From an uncultured Rhizobiaceae group bacterium (GTDB lineage: Bacteria > Pseudomonadota > Alphaproteobacteria > Rhizobiales > Rhizobiaceae), in the NCBI GenBank assembly GCA_938030645.1, contig CALHHQ010000082.1:1-7173 (forward strand): a stretch of DNA of 7,173 bases, written 5' to 3'. Under the pieces are notes generated by a model. That model saw nothing but the letters and a program-made list of their open reading frames with translations, did no database searches and had not been told where the DNA came from. The position numbers and the translations under genes are program-made. This document shows positions 1-6,153 of the stretch, piece by piece (within the stretch, counting starts at the first letter, position 1; each line of letters starts with the position of its first letter).

Positions 1-139
1 CTTCACCACAATGAACATCGATATGCGCGCCGGGTTCGTACGAGGGAAGTTTGAAAAATCCACGCTTTTCCAGAAGAAAGGATCTAATGCCATCGGCTTC
101 ATCCGTGATTTTGGAAACTCGGACATTGATTAAAGTCAT
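1..139 (-). CDS. VanB/PDR-type oxidoreductase, N-terminal fragment
   Basis: The reading frame starts at an ATG (bases 139-137) and runs out of the window after 46 codons, so only the N-terminus is visible. It reads MTLINVRVSKITDEADGIRS and continues to a PSYEPGAHIDVH segment. The '(Y/F)xxGAHIDV' pattern about 35-42 residues from the start is typical of the flavin-binding beta-barrel of phthalate dioxygenase reductase and vanillate demethylase reductase (VanB) proteins. Complete members carry an FMN/FAD domain, an NAD-binding domain and usually a C-terminal 2Fe-2S domain, none of which can be checked here. The start lies 12 bases after the stop of the 78-residue gene, and the upstream bases contain no strong Shine-Dalgarno. 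By position it probably supplies electrons to the membrane di-iron hydroxylase of the same cluster, or to a Rieske oxygenase beyond the edge. The family call is fairly sure; the partner is inferred. Confidence 0.75.
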   Translation of the reverse strand, partial: MTLINVRVSKITDEADGIRSFLLEKRGFFKLPSYEPGAHIDVHCGE

Positions 140-151
140 GCAACCGGCTTC

Positions 152-388
152 CTATCGATGGACTGGTTGAAGTTTATCCAGTCCCTCTTTCAATTTGTCC
201 AACTCATATTCTGGCATCGAGACCGATGTTTCAGCATTGGGGAAAGAGCCGTTCATCACTGCTGAACCATATTCTCCCAGCGCTCTTGAGCGTTCTTCTG
301 ACAATTGTTTTCGAATAGATGCCACATCTCCAAATGCTTGCGCGTGACGTCGCGCTGGTTGGCCACCATACGTGTATATCTGTTTCAT
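152..388 (-). CDS. Small conserved-looking protein of unknown function (78 aa)
   Basis: This is a complete 78-residue frame with an ATG start (388-386). It sits 23 bases after the hydroxylase stop and 12 bases before the reductase start, so it fits tightly into the operon. It is hydrophilic, with no signal peptide, membrane segment, cysteine pair or recognisable metal motif. The middle and end (IRKQLSEERSRALGEYG and PEYELDKLKEGLDKLQ) are charged and look helical. The opening MKQIYTYGGQPARR faintly recalls the start of some ketopantoate hydroxymethyltransferase-like proteins, but no catalytic domain follows, so I give that no functional weight. Being coded between an oxygenase component and its presumed reductase, it could be a small accessory subunit or coupling protein. 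That is inference from position. The upstream AAGTATATT is a poor ribosome-binding site, so translation may be coupled to the upstream gene. Confidence 0.65.
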   Translation of the reverse strand: MKQIYTYGGQPARRHAQAFGDVASIRKQLSEERSRALGEYGSAVMNGSFPNAETSVSMPEYELDKLKEGLDKLQPVHR

Positions 389-411
389 TAGAATATACTT
401 TCAACCTTCGA

Positions 412-1428
412 CTATTTAGGCGCAAAAATCAGGCGTTTGCGAGCTCGAATGCGTTTTGTCGCGGCACTGGTGCCGTCGTGAAAGCTACCAAACCAACGGT
501 CTAAGGGAATTTCTTCAGAGCCATAATTGCATTCGAAAAAGCGGTGGTGCAGCTGATGGTGAAAGGAACCGGCCTTGATCGCCGCTTTGTCTCGAATCAG
601 CAATTTGTCAAAACCGGAGTGAGATATCACCGCGCCCAAACTGAGTGCGAACATGTGAAAGATCACGTGGATTGGGTGTGAAGGCAGAGCAAAGTGAATG
701 AGAATCGAAGAATAGTAGAGCACGTGCTCAATGGGATGCATGGCAAGGCCAGACCAAGGTCCAACATTCACATTGCGATGGTGTAAATGGTGCACGTTTT
801 TGAACAACCACGGGACATGAATGAGCCGGTGGATCCAATAGAAGTGAAAGGATTGCCAGAAACGCAGAATAAAGAAAAAGAGAACAAACCAGATTGGTGC
901 ATCACCAATTGTATCAACGATTGGTGCCCAACCATTTGCTGCAACATAAAAGTATCCAATCATCCATGCGGACCAAATTGGTACAGCAGAAGCCAATGCC
1001 CAAAACACGTTGTCCCAAACTTGATTGCCGAACGTGAACCTTTGGCTTTTTTCCATCGGTCGCACATCAAACTTCAATCGCATTTTTTGACCTGCAAAAA
1101 TGTAGAGATAAGAATGCAACGCTCCAGCCAAAATGAGAGTGGCACCAAAATTTATTGCAAAAATTTGTAACGACCAGTTCCATGAAAAATTGTTCATGGT
1201 TTCCATTGAGGGCCATAGAAATAGAAACGCGATGATCGCAAATGTGAGGTGCCCAACAGGTGGTGTTATTTTCAACCAGGTGTTCGCGAACCAAGTCAAA
1301 GCAGCCTTTGGTTTGGGTGGAATGTCAAACACAGGTGACATGGCGATTGGCAGGTTGGGATGAAAGTTCCAGTCGCGTGACTTGCCAGCTGCAAATTCGT
1401 TATCTTCAACTTCATTTGCATGTGTCAC
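412..1428 (-). CDS. Sterol desaturase / fatty acid hydroxylase superfamily membrane di-iron enzyme
   Basis: This is an integral membrane oxygenase-like protein of 338 residues. Histidine clusters that bind the two irons in this superfamily are visible: HRLIH (about residues 200-204), HHLHH (213-217), HPIEH (231-235), SHSGF (His about 270) and HHQLHH (290-295). Hydrophobic stretches near 60-73, 86-113, 143-163, 178-198 and 240-268 fit several membrane spans, with the histidines on the cytoplasmic side. The frame can be extended to a TTG at 1434. I prefer the GTG at 1428, because AAGGA (complement of 1436-1440) lies 7 bases upstream of it and would nearly touch the TTG. Family members hydroxylate or desaturate lipids, sterols, carotenoids or alkylglycerols. 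Here the enzyme sits in a solute-catabolism operon between DhaKL and a VanB-like reductase, suggesting a two-component hydroxylase. The substrate is unknown. The family call is strong. Confidence 0.88.
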   Translation of the reverse strand: MTHANEVEDNEFAAGKSRDWNFHPNLPIAMSPVFDIPPKPKAALTWFANTWLKITPPVGHLTFAIIAFLFLWPSMETMNNFSWNWSLQIFAINFGATLILAGALHSYLYIFAGQKMRLKFDVRPMEKSQRFTFGNQVWDNVFWALASAVPIWSAWMIGYFYVAANGWAPIVDTIGDAPIWFVLFFFILRFWQSFHFYWIHRLIHVPWLFKNVHHLHHRNVNVGPWSGLAMHPIEHVLYYSSILIHFALPSHPIHVIFHMFALSLGAVISHSGFDKLLIRDKAAIKAGSFHHQLHHRFFECNYGSEEIPLDRWFGSFHDGTSAATKRIRARKRLIFAPK

Positions 1429-1435
1429 GAGCAAT

Positions 1436-1440
1436 TCCTT
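1436..1440 (-). promoter_or_regulatory. Shine-Dalgarno deciding the GTG start of the di-iron hydroxylase
   Basis: On the minus strand the sequence reads GAAAGGAATTGCTCGTG. The AAGGA core is 7 bases from the GTG at 1428-1426 and only 1 base from the TTG at 1434-1432. The spacing strongly favours GTG as initiator. Confidence 0.6.
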
Positions 1441-1465
1441 TCAAAAATTCACAAGTTGCTTGAGA

Positions 1466-3097
1466 TCAAATATTTGACGCGAGGGCTTCAAAGATGCGCG
1501 CAATACCTTCAGCACCAGGGTCCGCAAAGCCGTCTAGAGAGCGTGCTTCGAGATAAGCTGATCGTCCAGCATTTGCGGACAACATAGCAGCCGTCGAATC
1601 TGCTCCCGAGCGTGCAGCTTCAGCAGCTTTAGCAATGCCGTTGCCTGCAACCATTTGATCAAGTGCAGGGCGCAAGGCATCAATCAAAGTGCGGTCGCCA
1701 AGATTAGCCCCCCCATATTTCTGCATGGCGTCCAAACCGGCAGAAAGCGCGGTGCTCCAGTTCGGGTCGGCTTTAAATGCATCAGAGGCATTGGCGAGCA
1801 TGATGGCAAACAATACGCCGCTTGATCCACCCATAGATTTCCCTTTGATGTCACCGAGAACAGCCAAGAGGTCTGAACCATTGGCGAGAGGTAAATTGTC
1901 CAACTCCGACTTCACCGTTCGCGCAGCCAAAGCGAAGGTTGTGCCAGTGTCGCCATCGCCCACTTTGGCGTCCAGGACATTGAGGTCGTCCTCCATAGTT
2001 AAACACGCATCAATGGCAGTGTTTAAAAAGGATCGGATGCTGGCATCGTCAGATGGTTCAAAATCAAGTTCGTCGAGTTTAGGTGGAGTGATTGGATTAG
2101 CCGCAACAATTTTCTGCGGTGTTGGCCACACATCGCATTCTGTTTTGCTCATCAACGCTTCGCTATAAGCGTCTTCTATTGGCACCAAGGTGATAGAAAA
2201 CCCCGGCATGTCGAGGGCTGTCATAATAGGAATGGGGCCCATGACATATTCAGCAGACTTGGCGAGATCGCTAGACATGAATGCTTTGAACAGGATTGCG
2301 GATTCCAACCCGTTCAGTCCACCCAAATCATTGAAGAGGGCAATATGCGATTTGGCTGTGTCGATACTTGCGATCAATCGTGCTGAAAGATCTTTCATCA
2401 GTTGCTCGCAGTCGTCAAAAGTTTCAACCGCAACGCCGGGTTCGCCATGAATACCAAGACCAACTTCGACCTCGTTTGCAGCCATGCGATCTTGCTTTTC
2501 AGTGCCAGGTATTGTGCATGTGTCGCGTGCCAAACCCAGAGTCCGAAGATTGCCGTTGATCGCATTGGCAGTCGCCAAAACATCGTCCAGCGAAGCTCCG
2601 CTTTCAGACATATGTCCAGCAACTTTGTGGACGAAAACAGTGCCAGCAATCCCGCGAGGTTGGGCGGTGTTTGCTGTTGCCACATCATCGGCAACAATCA
2701 CCATCTCCACTTTGTGGCCCATGGCTTTTGCCTTTTCAGCGGCCAGCCCGAAGTTTAACCGATCGCCGGTGTAGTTTTTGATAACCAACAAGCACCCTTT
2801 TGGACCAGTCACTTCCAGAATTGCTGACAATACAGCATCAACGCTGGGTGATGCATATACGCCACCGCATACTGCTGCTGTTAAGAGGCCAGGGCCAACC
2901 AAACCAGCATGAGAAGGTTCGTGACCTGATCCACCACCAGAAATGATCGCGACTTTAGATTTGTCCCAGTCAGTCCGCACCACAACACGAGCGTAACTGG
3001 AGGGATCGAACCGTCGCAGTTTCCCGCCCGCTGAAGCAATCAGCCCATCAATGGCTTCTGAAACAATATCTTCTTTTGCATTGTAAAAATTCTGCAT
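1466..3097 (-). CDS. dhaK: Single-chain ATP-dependent dihydroxyacetone kinase (DhaK-DhaL fusion)
   Basis: This 543-residue kinase phosphorylates dihydroxyacetone or a related short ketose/aldose (glyceraldehyde, erythrulose) with ATP in the cytoplasm. The DhaK domain (about 1-330) shows GGGSGHEPSH with His59, NYTGDRLNF with Asp112, and GLGIHGEPG with His217, the residue that forms the covalent hemiaminal with substrate. After a linker at about 331-350, the DhaL nucleotide-binding domain shows DAKVGDGDTGTTFA (Asp376, 381, 383 for Mg-ATP), SMGGSSG (421-427), GDRTLIDAL (467-475) and the closing GRSAYLEARSLDGFADPGA. The length matches the Citrobacter/eukaryotic ATP-type enzymes rather than the split PTS-dependent DhaK/DhaL/DhaM. 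The start is ATG, with only a weak GAG upstream. It lies 33 bases after the VOC gene and 37 bases before the hydroxylase. No glycerol dehydrogenase is nearby, so the pathway must generate the ketone or aldehyde otherwise. All key residues are intact; the exact substrate is open. Confidence 0.93.
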   Translation of the reverse strand: MQNFYNAKEDIVSEAIDGLIASAGGKLRRFDPSSYARVVVRTDWDKSKVAIISGGGSGHEPSHAGLVGPGLLTAAVCGGVYASPSVDAVLSAILEVTGPKGCLLVIKNYTGDRLNFGLAAEKAKAMGHKVEMVIVADDVATANTAQPRGIAGTVFVHKVAGHMSESGASLDDVLATANAINGNLRTLGLARDTCTIPGTEKQDRMAANEVEVGLGIHGEPGVAVETFDDCEQLMKDLSARLIASIDTAKSHIALFNDLGGLNGLESAILFKAFMSSDLAKSAEYVMGPIPIMTALDMPGFSITLVPIEDAYSEALMSKTECDVWPTPQKIVAANPITPPKLDELDFEPSDDASIRSFLNTAIDACLTMEDDLNVLDAKVGDGDTGTTFALAARTVKSELDNLPLANGSDLLAVLGDIKGKSMGGSSGVLFAIMLANASDAFKADPNWSTALSAGLDAMQKYGGANLGDRTLIDALRPALDQMVAGNGIAKAAEAARSGADSTAAMLSANAGRSAYLEARSLDGFADPGAEGIARIFEALASNI

Positions 3098-3130
3098 TGT
3101 TCAACTCATTCGTTAGAAATTTTGGGCCAA

Positions 3131-3514
3131 TTAGTCGGGCAGGTGGCAAACAGCTTCAATGTTGTTTCCATCTAGATCGAGGACAAATGCCCCGTAGTAG
3201 TGTTCGTGGTAGTGTGGGCGTAGGCCAGGAGCGCCGTTATCCGTGCCACCAGCCGCGACAGCGGCTTTGTGAAAGGCATCGACCTGAGCTCGTGTTTCAG
3301 CTGTAAAAGCAAAATGCAGGGGAGGTGTTTGTGCCCCACCTTCATTAATCCAAAACGAGGTTCGGTCCCGCCCATAGCCACCAACTTTTTCGCCACCTGT
3401 ATGTTCCAGAGGAACCATAAATAGCAGCGATGCGCCGAGTGGAGCCAAAGCTTGATCGTAAAACGATTGGGCTTTCTCAAAGTCTGATACACTGAGGCCA
3501 GAATGGTCAATCAA
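3131..3514 (-). CDS. VOC/glyoxalase-fold protein (127 aa)
   Basis: This small metalloprotein-like member of the vicinal oxygen chelate superfamily is 127 residues long, the usual size for a single-chain two-module VOC protein. It begins (M)IDHSGLSVSDFEKAQSFYDQ, the classic first beta-alpha unit with a possible metal ligand at His4. It continues through PPLHFAFTAETRAQVDAFH to HYHEHYYGAFVLDLDGNNIEAV, where the last Glu is the usual second-module ligand. The open frame extends upstream to an ATG at 3577, but that would add 21 non-family residues and overlap the cupin gene by 61 bases. The TTG at 3514 starts exactly at the family N-terminus, 2 bases after the cupin stop, with AGGGA (complement of 3522-3526) 7 bases upstream. 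Translation is probably coupled to the cupin gene. Members act as isomerases, lyases, dioxygenases or resistance proteins; the role here is unassigned. Confidence 0.85.
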   Translation of the reverse strand: MIDHSGLSVSDFEKAQSFYDQALAPLGASLLFMVPLEHTGGEKVGGYGRDRTSFWINEGGAQTPPLHFAFTAETRAQVDAFHKAAVAAGGTDNGAPGLRPHYHEHYYGAFVLDLDGNNIEAVCHLPD

Positions 3515-3516
3515 GT

Positions 3517-3885
3517 TTATTTCCCTTCTACACTTGAAATGACAAAGCTCTTTCGGATGTAGGTTGGAACGTGCCAATCCATTTCCAGTCCTGGTTCCAT
3601 CATGAAACTATCGCCCGCTCGAACCGTGCGTTTCGAACCATCCGACAAAAGTGTAATTTCGGCTTCGCCTTCAAGAATGTGGCAAAACTCCATATAGCCA
3701 TCCATTTTTGCGCGGTGGTTGCCGGCAGTGCATTCCCAGATCCCACTTTTGGAACCGGTTTCTTCGTTGTTTGCATAAAGCCAGACAGCCATCTTCGGCT
3801 CACCGCCCGTGATGTTTGCATTCGCGGTTGTATCTGTTTTTTCAACCGATGGTTTGCCAAAGTGAATGAACGAAGGATTGGTCAT
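3517..3885 (-). CDS. Cupin_3 (DUF861) domain protein
   Basis: This 122-residue single-domain cupin resembles the DUF861/Cupin_3 group, related to the cupin of (S)-ureidoglycine aminohydrolase. The core runs from SGIWECTAGNHRAKMDGYME (about 46-65) through FCHILEGEAEITLLSDGS to RTVRAGDSFMMEPGLEMDWHV (about 85-106), ending RKSFVI. The GYMEFCHILEG strand and the 'GDSF..EPG' turn are the usual signatures. This subfamily has fewer metal-binding histidines than classical cupins. The ATG at 3885 has a good AGGA 7 bases upstream. It lies 37 bases after the FAD oxidoreductase and 2 bases before the VOC gene, and such cupins commonly sit beside DAO-type amine oxidases. The role is unknown; an imine/enamine hydrolase or a small-molecule-binding helper protein are possibilities by family and position. 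Confidence 0.88.
   Translation of the reverse strand: MTNPSFIHFGKPSVEKTDTTANANITGGEPKMAVWLYANNEETGSKSGIWECTAGNHRAKMDGYMEFCHILEGEAEITLLSDGSKRTVRAGDSFMMEPGLEMDWHVPTYIRKSFVISSVEGK
3522..3526 (-). promoter_or_regulatory. Shine-Dalgarno deciding the TTG start of the VOC gene
   Basis: On the minus strand AAGGGA sits inside the last codons of the cupin gene, 7 bases before the TTG at 3514-3512. This spacing, plus the match of the resulting N-terminus to the VOC family, supports the TTG start over upstream ATGs. Confidence 0.6.
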
Positions 3886-3922
3886 TTGCGTTTCCTAAGA
3901 TTGATTTGTTTGAGATCTGCTG

Positions 3923-5221
3923 TCAGCGGCTTGTTGATGTTTCCATTTTGTCGAGCATTTGCATCGCCCAAACGGCGGTACCTTTCCCGAGCATTTGTAT
4001 ATTGCGGAATGGAATTTTTTTCACGGGTGACACAGGAAATGGAAGGCTATTTGGATCTGCACCTAAAACGCGGTCTGCCAATACAGTGCCCATAATATTC
4101 GACATGGCGACCCCACGGCCGTTATACCCCATACCTGCAATCAACCCCTTTGCGGGTTCGTGAAAATGCGGCAACCGGTCGTCGGTGATTGCGAGTTTTC
4201 CACCCCACTCATATTCCCATTTCATGCCTTCAAGTTGCGGGAAAATGCGAGCGGCATCCTCCTTCAACCATTTGAATCCAGTGAGGAGGCCATTGCGGCC
4301 CAAATTTCCGTGGCTGCCAATCACGATGCGATCATCAGGCTCACGTCTTGTATAAATAATGACACGACGTGTATCCGATAAAGTCTGCCCTTCTGGCAGA
4401 ATTGAATCGATAATGTCCGGTGGCAATTGTGGTGTTGCAATCTGCACCGACACAAAGGGAATGAACGCGTTTTTCAAGCCAGCAAAGAGCCCGTCCGTGT
4501 ATCCGTTCGTGGCCAAAATCACCCATTTAGTGGCAACAGATCCATTAGGGGTCTCAACCTTCCAACCGTCTGCGGTTTGAGACAATTGAGTGGCTGGGGT
4601 ATTTCCAAAAATTCTGGCACCTGCATTTTTAGCCACGCGCGCAATACCGTGGGCCAGTGAGAGAGGCTGAACAGCACCACCGCGCGGTGCGAGAATGCCC
4701 GACCGATAAGCTTTGGAGCCAGACAGTTTTTGCAGTTTGTCATCTTCTACAAATTCAATATTTGCACCGTATTTGTTCCACGCATCGGCATTTTTGCGTG
4801 ATACAATTTTTGCTTTTTCACAGTGGTCAACGCGCAGCCAGCCGTTTTGGCGCGCCTGACATTCAATTTGATGCTTTTCGATGAAGTCAAACAAACTGTC
4901 GGCTGAACCAAGGGATGCTTCCGTGAGACGTTCAAAATGTGTGTTGCCGACAATCTTACGCACTTGCTCTGGGCCATTGAATGGCAAAATGGGGTTCACT
5001 TGTCCGCCATTTCGGCCAGACGCTCCAAACCCAACATCGGTTGCATCCAACACCACCACATCAGAACCAGCATCTGCCAGCTTATGGGCTGCTCGTAGAC
5101 CAGTAAAACCAGCACCGATAACAACCACATCGCATGAGATTTCTTCGTTCAAATGCGCATGCGCCGTGGATTCAGCAGAAGTAGCCATCCACAATGAGTT
5201 GGGTTTGTCGTGCGAGGTCAA
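3923..5221 (-). CDS. FAD-dependent DAO/PuuB-like oxidoreductase
   Basis: This 432-residue flavoprotein of the glycine/D-amino acid oxidase (DAO) family most resembles the gamma-glutamylputrescine oxidase (PuuB) type. The Rossmann motif VVVIGAGFTGLRAAHKLADA (about 33-52) is followed by VVVLDA, then GFGASGRNGGQVNP (64-77), the signature next to the flavin. ILATNGYTD (235-243) and the C-terminal GMGYNGRGVAMSNIMG (363-378) complete the FAD site. Such enzymes oxidise a primary or secondary amine to imine/aldehyde plus ammonia or amine and H2O2. I keep the TTG start at 5221: the next in-frame ATG (5188) would remove the NSLWMATS stretch, whose 'SLWxATA' form is common at this family's N-terminus, and it has no ribosome-binding site. 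The TTG has a GGA 7 bases upstream. It is the first enzyme of the operon and has its own likely promoter and operator. The amine substrate is not identifiable here. Confidence 0.9.
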   Translation of the reverse strand: MTSHDKPNSLWMATSAESTAHAHLNEEISCDVVVIGAGFTGLRAAHKLADAGSDVVVLDATDVGFGASGRNGGQVNPILPFNGPEQVRKIVGNTHFERLTEASLGSADSLFDFIEKHQIECQARQNGWLRVDHCEKAKIVSRKNADAWNKYGANIEFVEDDKLQKLSGSKAYRSGILAPRGGAVQPLSLAHGIARVAKNAGARIFGNTPATQLSQTADGWKVETPNGSVATKWVILATNGYTDGLFAGLKNAFIPFVSVQIATPQLPPDIIDSILPEGQTLSDTRRVIIYTRREPDDRIVIGSHGNLGRNGLLTGFKWLKEDAARIFPQLEGMKWEYEWGGKLAITDDRLPHFHEPAKGLIAGMGYNGRGVAMSNIMGTVLADRVLGADPNSLPFPVSPVKKIPFRNIQMLGKGTAVWAMQMLDKMETSTSR

Positions 5222-5224
5222 GAG

Positions 5225-5266
5225 AAGTTCCGTAATATAGAATTAGAATTCTATTTAACAGAACTT
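5225..5266. promoter_or_regulatory. 42-bp near-palindrome: paired operator upstream of FAD oxidoreductase
   Basis: The region is symmetric about 5245.5. AAGTTC (5225-5230) mirrors GAACTT (5261-5266), and ATAGAATT (5237-5244) mirrors AATTCTAT (5247-5254). Of 21 possible pairs, 17 match. It contains two 15-bp boxes, TTCCGTAATATAGAA (5228-5242) and TTCTATTTAACAGAA (5249-5263), whose starts are 21 bp apart. The same boxes with the same spacing occur before the transporter gene at 6181-6216. The second box covers the proposed -10 element of the oxidoreductase promoter and the first covers the start of the transcript, which suggests repression by the neighbouring IclR protein. The symmetry is seen directly; the protein partner is inferred. 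Confidence 0.7.
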
Positions 5267-5282
5267 ACGCGATTGAGGTCAA
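5253..5282 (-). promoter_or_regulatory. Sigma70-like promoter for the catabolic operon
   Basis: Reading the minus strand, TTGACC (complement of 5277-5282) is followed by an 18-base spacer and TTAAAT (complement of 5253-5258). The -35 matches consensus at 5 of 6 bases and the -10 at 4 of 6. Transcription would begin near 5245, giving a leader of about 25 bases before the TTG at 5221. The -10 falls inside the palindromic operator. Confidence 0.5.
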
Positions 5283-5295
5283 CCCTCATTGCAAA

Positions 5296-6063
5296 TCAAA
5301 TTTTACCCGATGCATGGTCACCTGCCATTCGTGCAGCCATTTCGACCAAGGGGTGAGCGTAGGCCATAATCTCTTCACGGCTCACCATATCGATCTGGGA
5401 CCACAGGGAAATTGCTGCAATAATATTGTTGTTCTCATCGAAAATAGGCGCGGCAACTGCCAGGACCTGAAACACTTCTTCTTGCAACGCCGTCCCGTAA
5501 CCGGCCTCACGAACGGCTTCGAGTTCTTGGTTCAATGCATCAGAATTGGTGATCGTGAACTCTGTAAATGCCTGAAAATCTATGCCGCGTAACAGTTCGT
5601 CGCGTTTGGCCTTTGGCAGATAAGCCAATAGAACTTTGCCGGTTGCGGTGGAATGCAGCGGTGCGCGATCACCCGCCAATGACGAACTTTTAACAGGAAC
5701 CGGATCATATGTTCGCAGGTAAAGCACTTGTCCGCGATCGCGCACAGTGAGAGTTCCGTTCATACCGCTGCGTTGGCAAAATTCATCAAAATATCGATCT
5801 GCAATGTTCAGCAGGTTGGACCGTCTCAAATAAGATTTTGCCCAAGTGAGCGACCTTGGACCCAATGAATATGTCTTTGTGGATTCATCAAACGCGGCCA
5901 ATCGCTCGTTGATCAGCACTGCAAGAATGCGATGAGTTGAACTTTTCACAAGCCCTGATCGATCCGCCAATTCACTAAACTTCAGTGGCCGATTTGAGAG
6001 CGCCAACACATCAACCATGTCCACACACTTGGTGACAATTGAGCTTTCTCCTGACTTTGACAT
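5296..6063 (-). CDS. IclR-family transcriptional regulator
   Basis: This 255-residue regulator has an N-terminal winged helix-turn-helix (about 10-70; recognition region ELADRSGLVKSSTHRILAVL, then the wing ending TYSLGPR). A C-terminal IclR effector domain (about 80-250) includes GDRAPLHSTATGKVLLAYLP (131-150) and VLAVAAPIFDENNNIIAAIS (200-219). The length is normal for the family. The cysteine often found in the '(C/I)AAPV' segment is replaced here by Leu-Ala-Val, which may reflect a different ligand. It starts at ATG 6063 with only a weak GAG upstream. It is divergent from the TauA-like gene and lies 74 bases upstream of the FAD oxidoreductase on the same strand, the classic position for a local regulator. 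Repeated palindromic boxes in both flanking intergenic regions are its probable binding sites. The effector is unknown, most likely the imported substrate or an early intermediate. Confidence 0.92.
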   Translation of the reverse strand: MSKSGESSIVTKCVDMVDVLALSNRPLKFSELADRSGLVKSSTHRILAVLINERLAAFDESTKTYSLGPRSLTWAKSYLRRSNLLNIADRYFDEFCQRSGMNGTLTVRDRGQVLYLRTYDPVPVKSSSLAGDRAPLHSTATGKVLLAYLPKAKRDELLRGIDFQAFTEFTITNSDALNQELEAVREAGYGTALQEEVFQVLAVAAPIFDENNNIIAAISLWSQIDMVSREEIMAYAHPLVEMAARMAGDHASGKI

Positions 6064-6080
6064 ATGACATTACTCAAAAA

Positions 6081-6099
6081 AGTTTCATATTTCGAAACT
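6081..6099. promoter_or_regulatory. Inverted repeat upstream of the IclR gene (possible autoregulatory operator)
   Basis: AGTTTC-ATATTTC-GAAACT is a perfect 6-bp inverted repeat with a 7-bp spacer. It is centred 27 bases upstream of the regulator's start codon and touches a possible -10 element. IclR-family proteins bind short palindromes of this type and often repress their own genes. The sequence differs from the 15-bp boxes elsewhere in the window, so it could bind a different protein. Confidence 0.5.
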
Positions 6100-6124
6100 A
6101 AGCAGGCTTGTCGCATTTTATCAA
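6095..6124 (-). promoter_or_regulatory. Possible promoter of the IclR gene
   Basis: On the minus strand TTGATA (complement of 6119-6124) is followed by 18 bases and TAGTTT (complement of 6095-6100). The -35 is reasonable and the -10 is poor (3 of 6). It is included because it is placed correctly and its -10 overlaps the inverted repeat at 6081-6099. Confidence 0.25.
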
Positions 6125-6153
6125 CCGCAGCATCATTTTTGAATATTGGTTGC

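Noticed and set aside
1689..2168. 159-codon open frame on the plus strand
   Set aside because: It is antisense to the intact DhaKL gene, whose motifs are unambiguous; its low-complexity composition mirrors the real codons.
3131..3577. 148-residue version of the VOC protein starting at ATG 3577
   Set aside because: The first 21 residues do not fit the family and overlap the cupin by 61 bases. The TTG at 3514 has a well-spaced AGGGA and gives the canonical N-terminus.
3571..4095. 174-codon open frame on the plus strand
   Set aside because: It lies antisense across the cupin gene and the end of the FAD oxidoreductase, has a cysteine-, arginine- and phenylalanine-rich composition typical of a shadow frame, and shows no family features.
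5274..5288. Hairpin TGAGG-TCAAC-CCTCA just after the regulator stop, as a terminator
   Set aside because: The stem is only 5 bp, there is no T-run on the minus strand after it, and it overlaps the proposed -35 of the oxidoreductase promoter.
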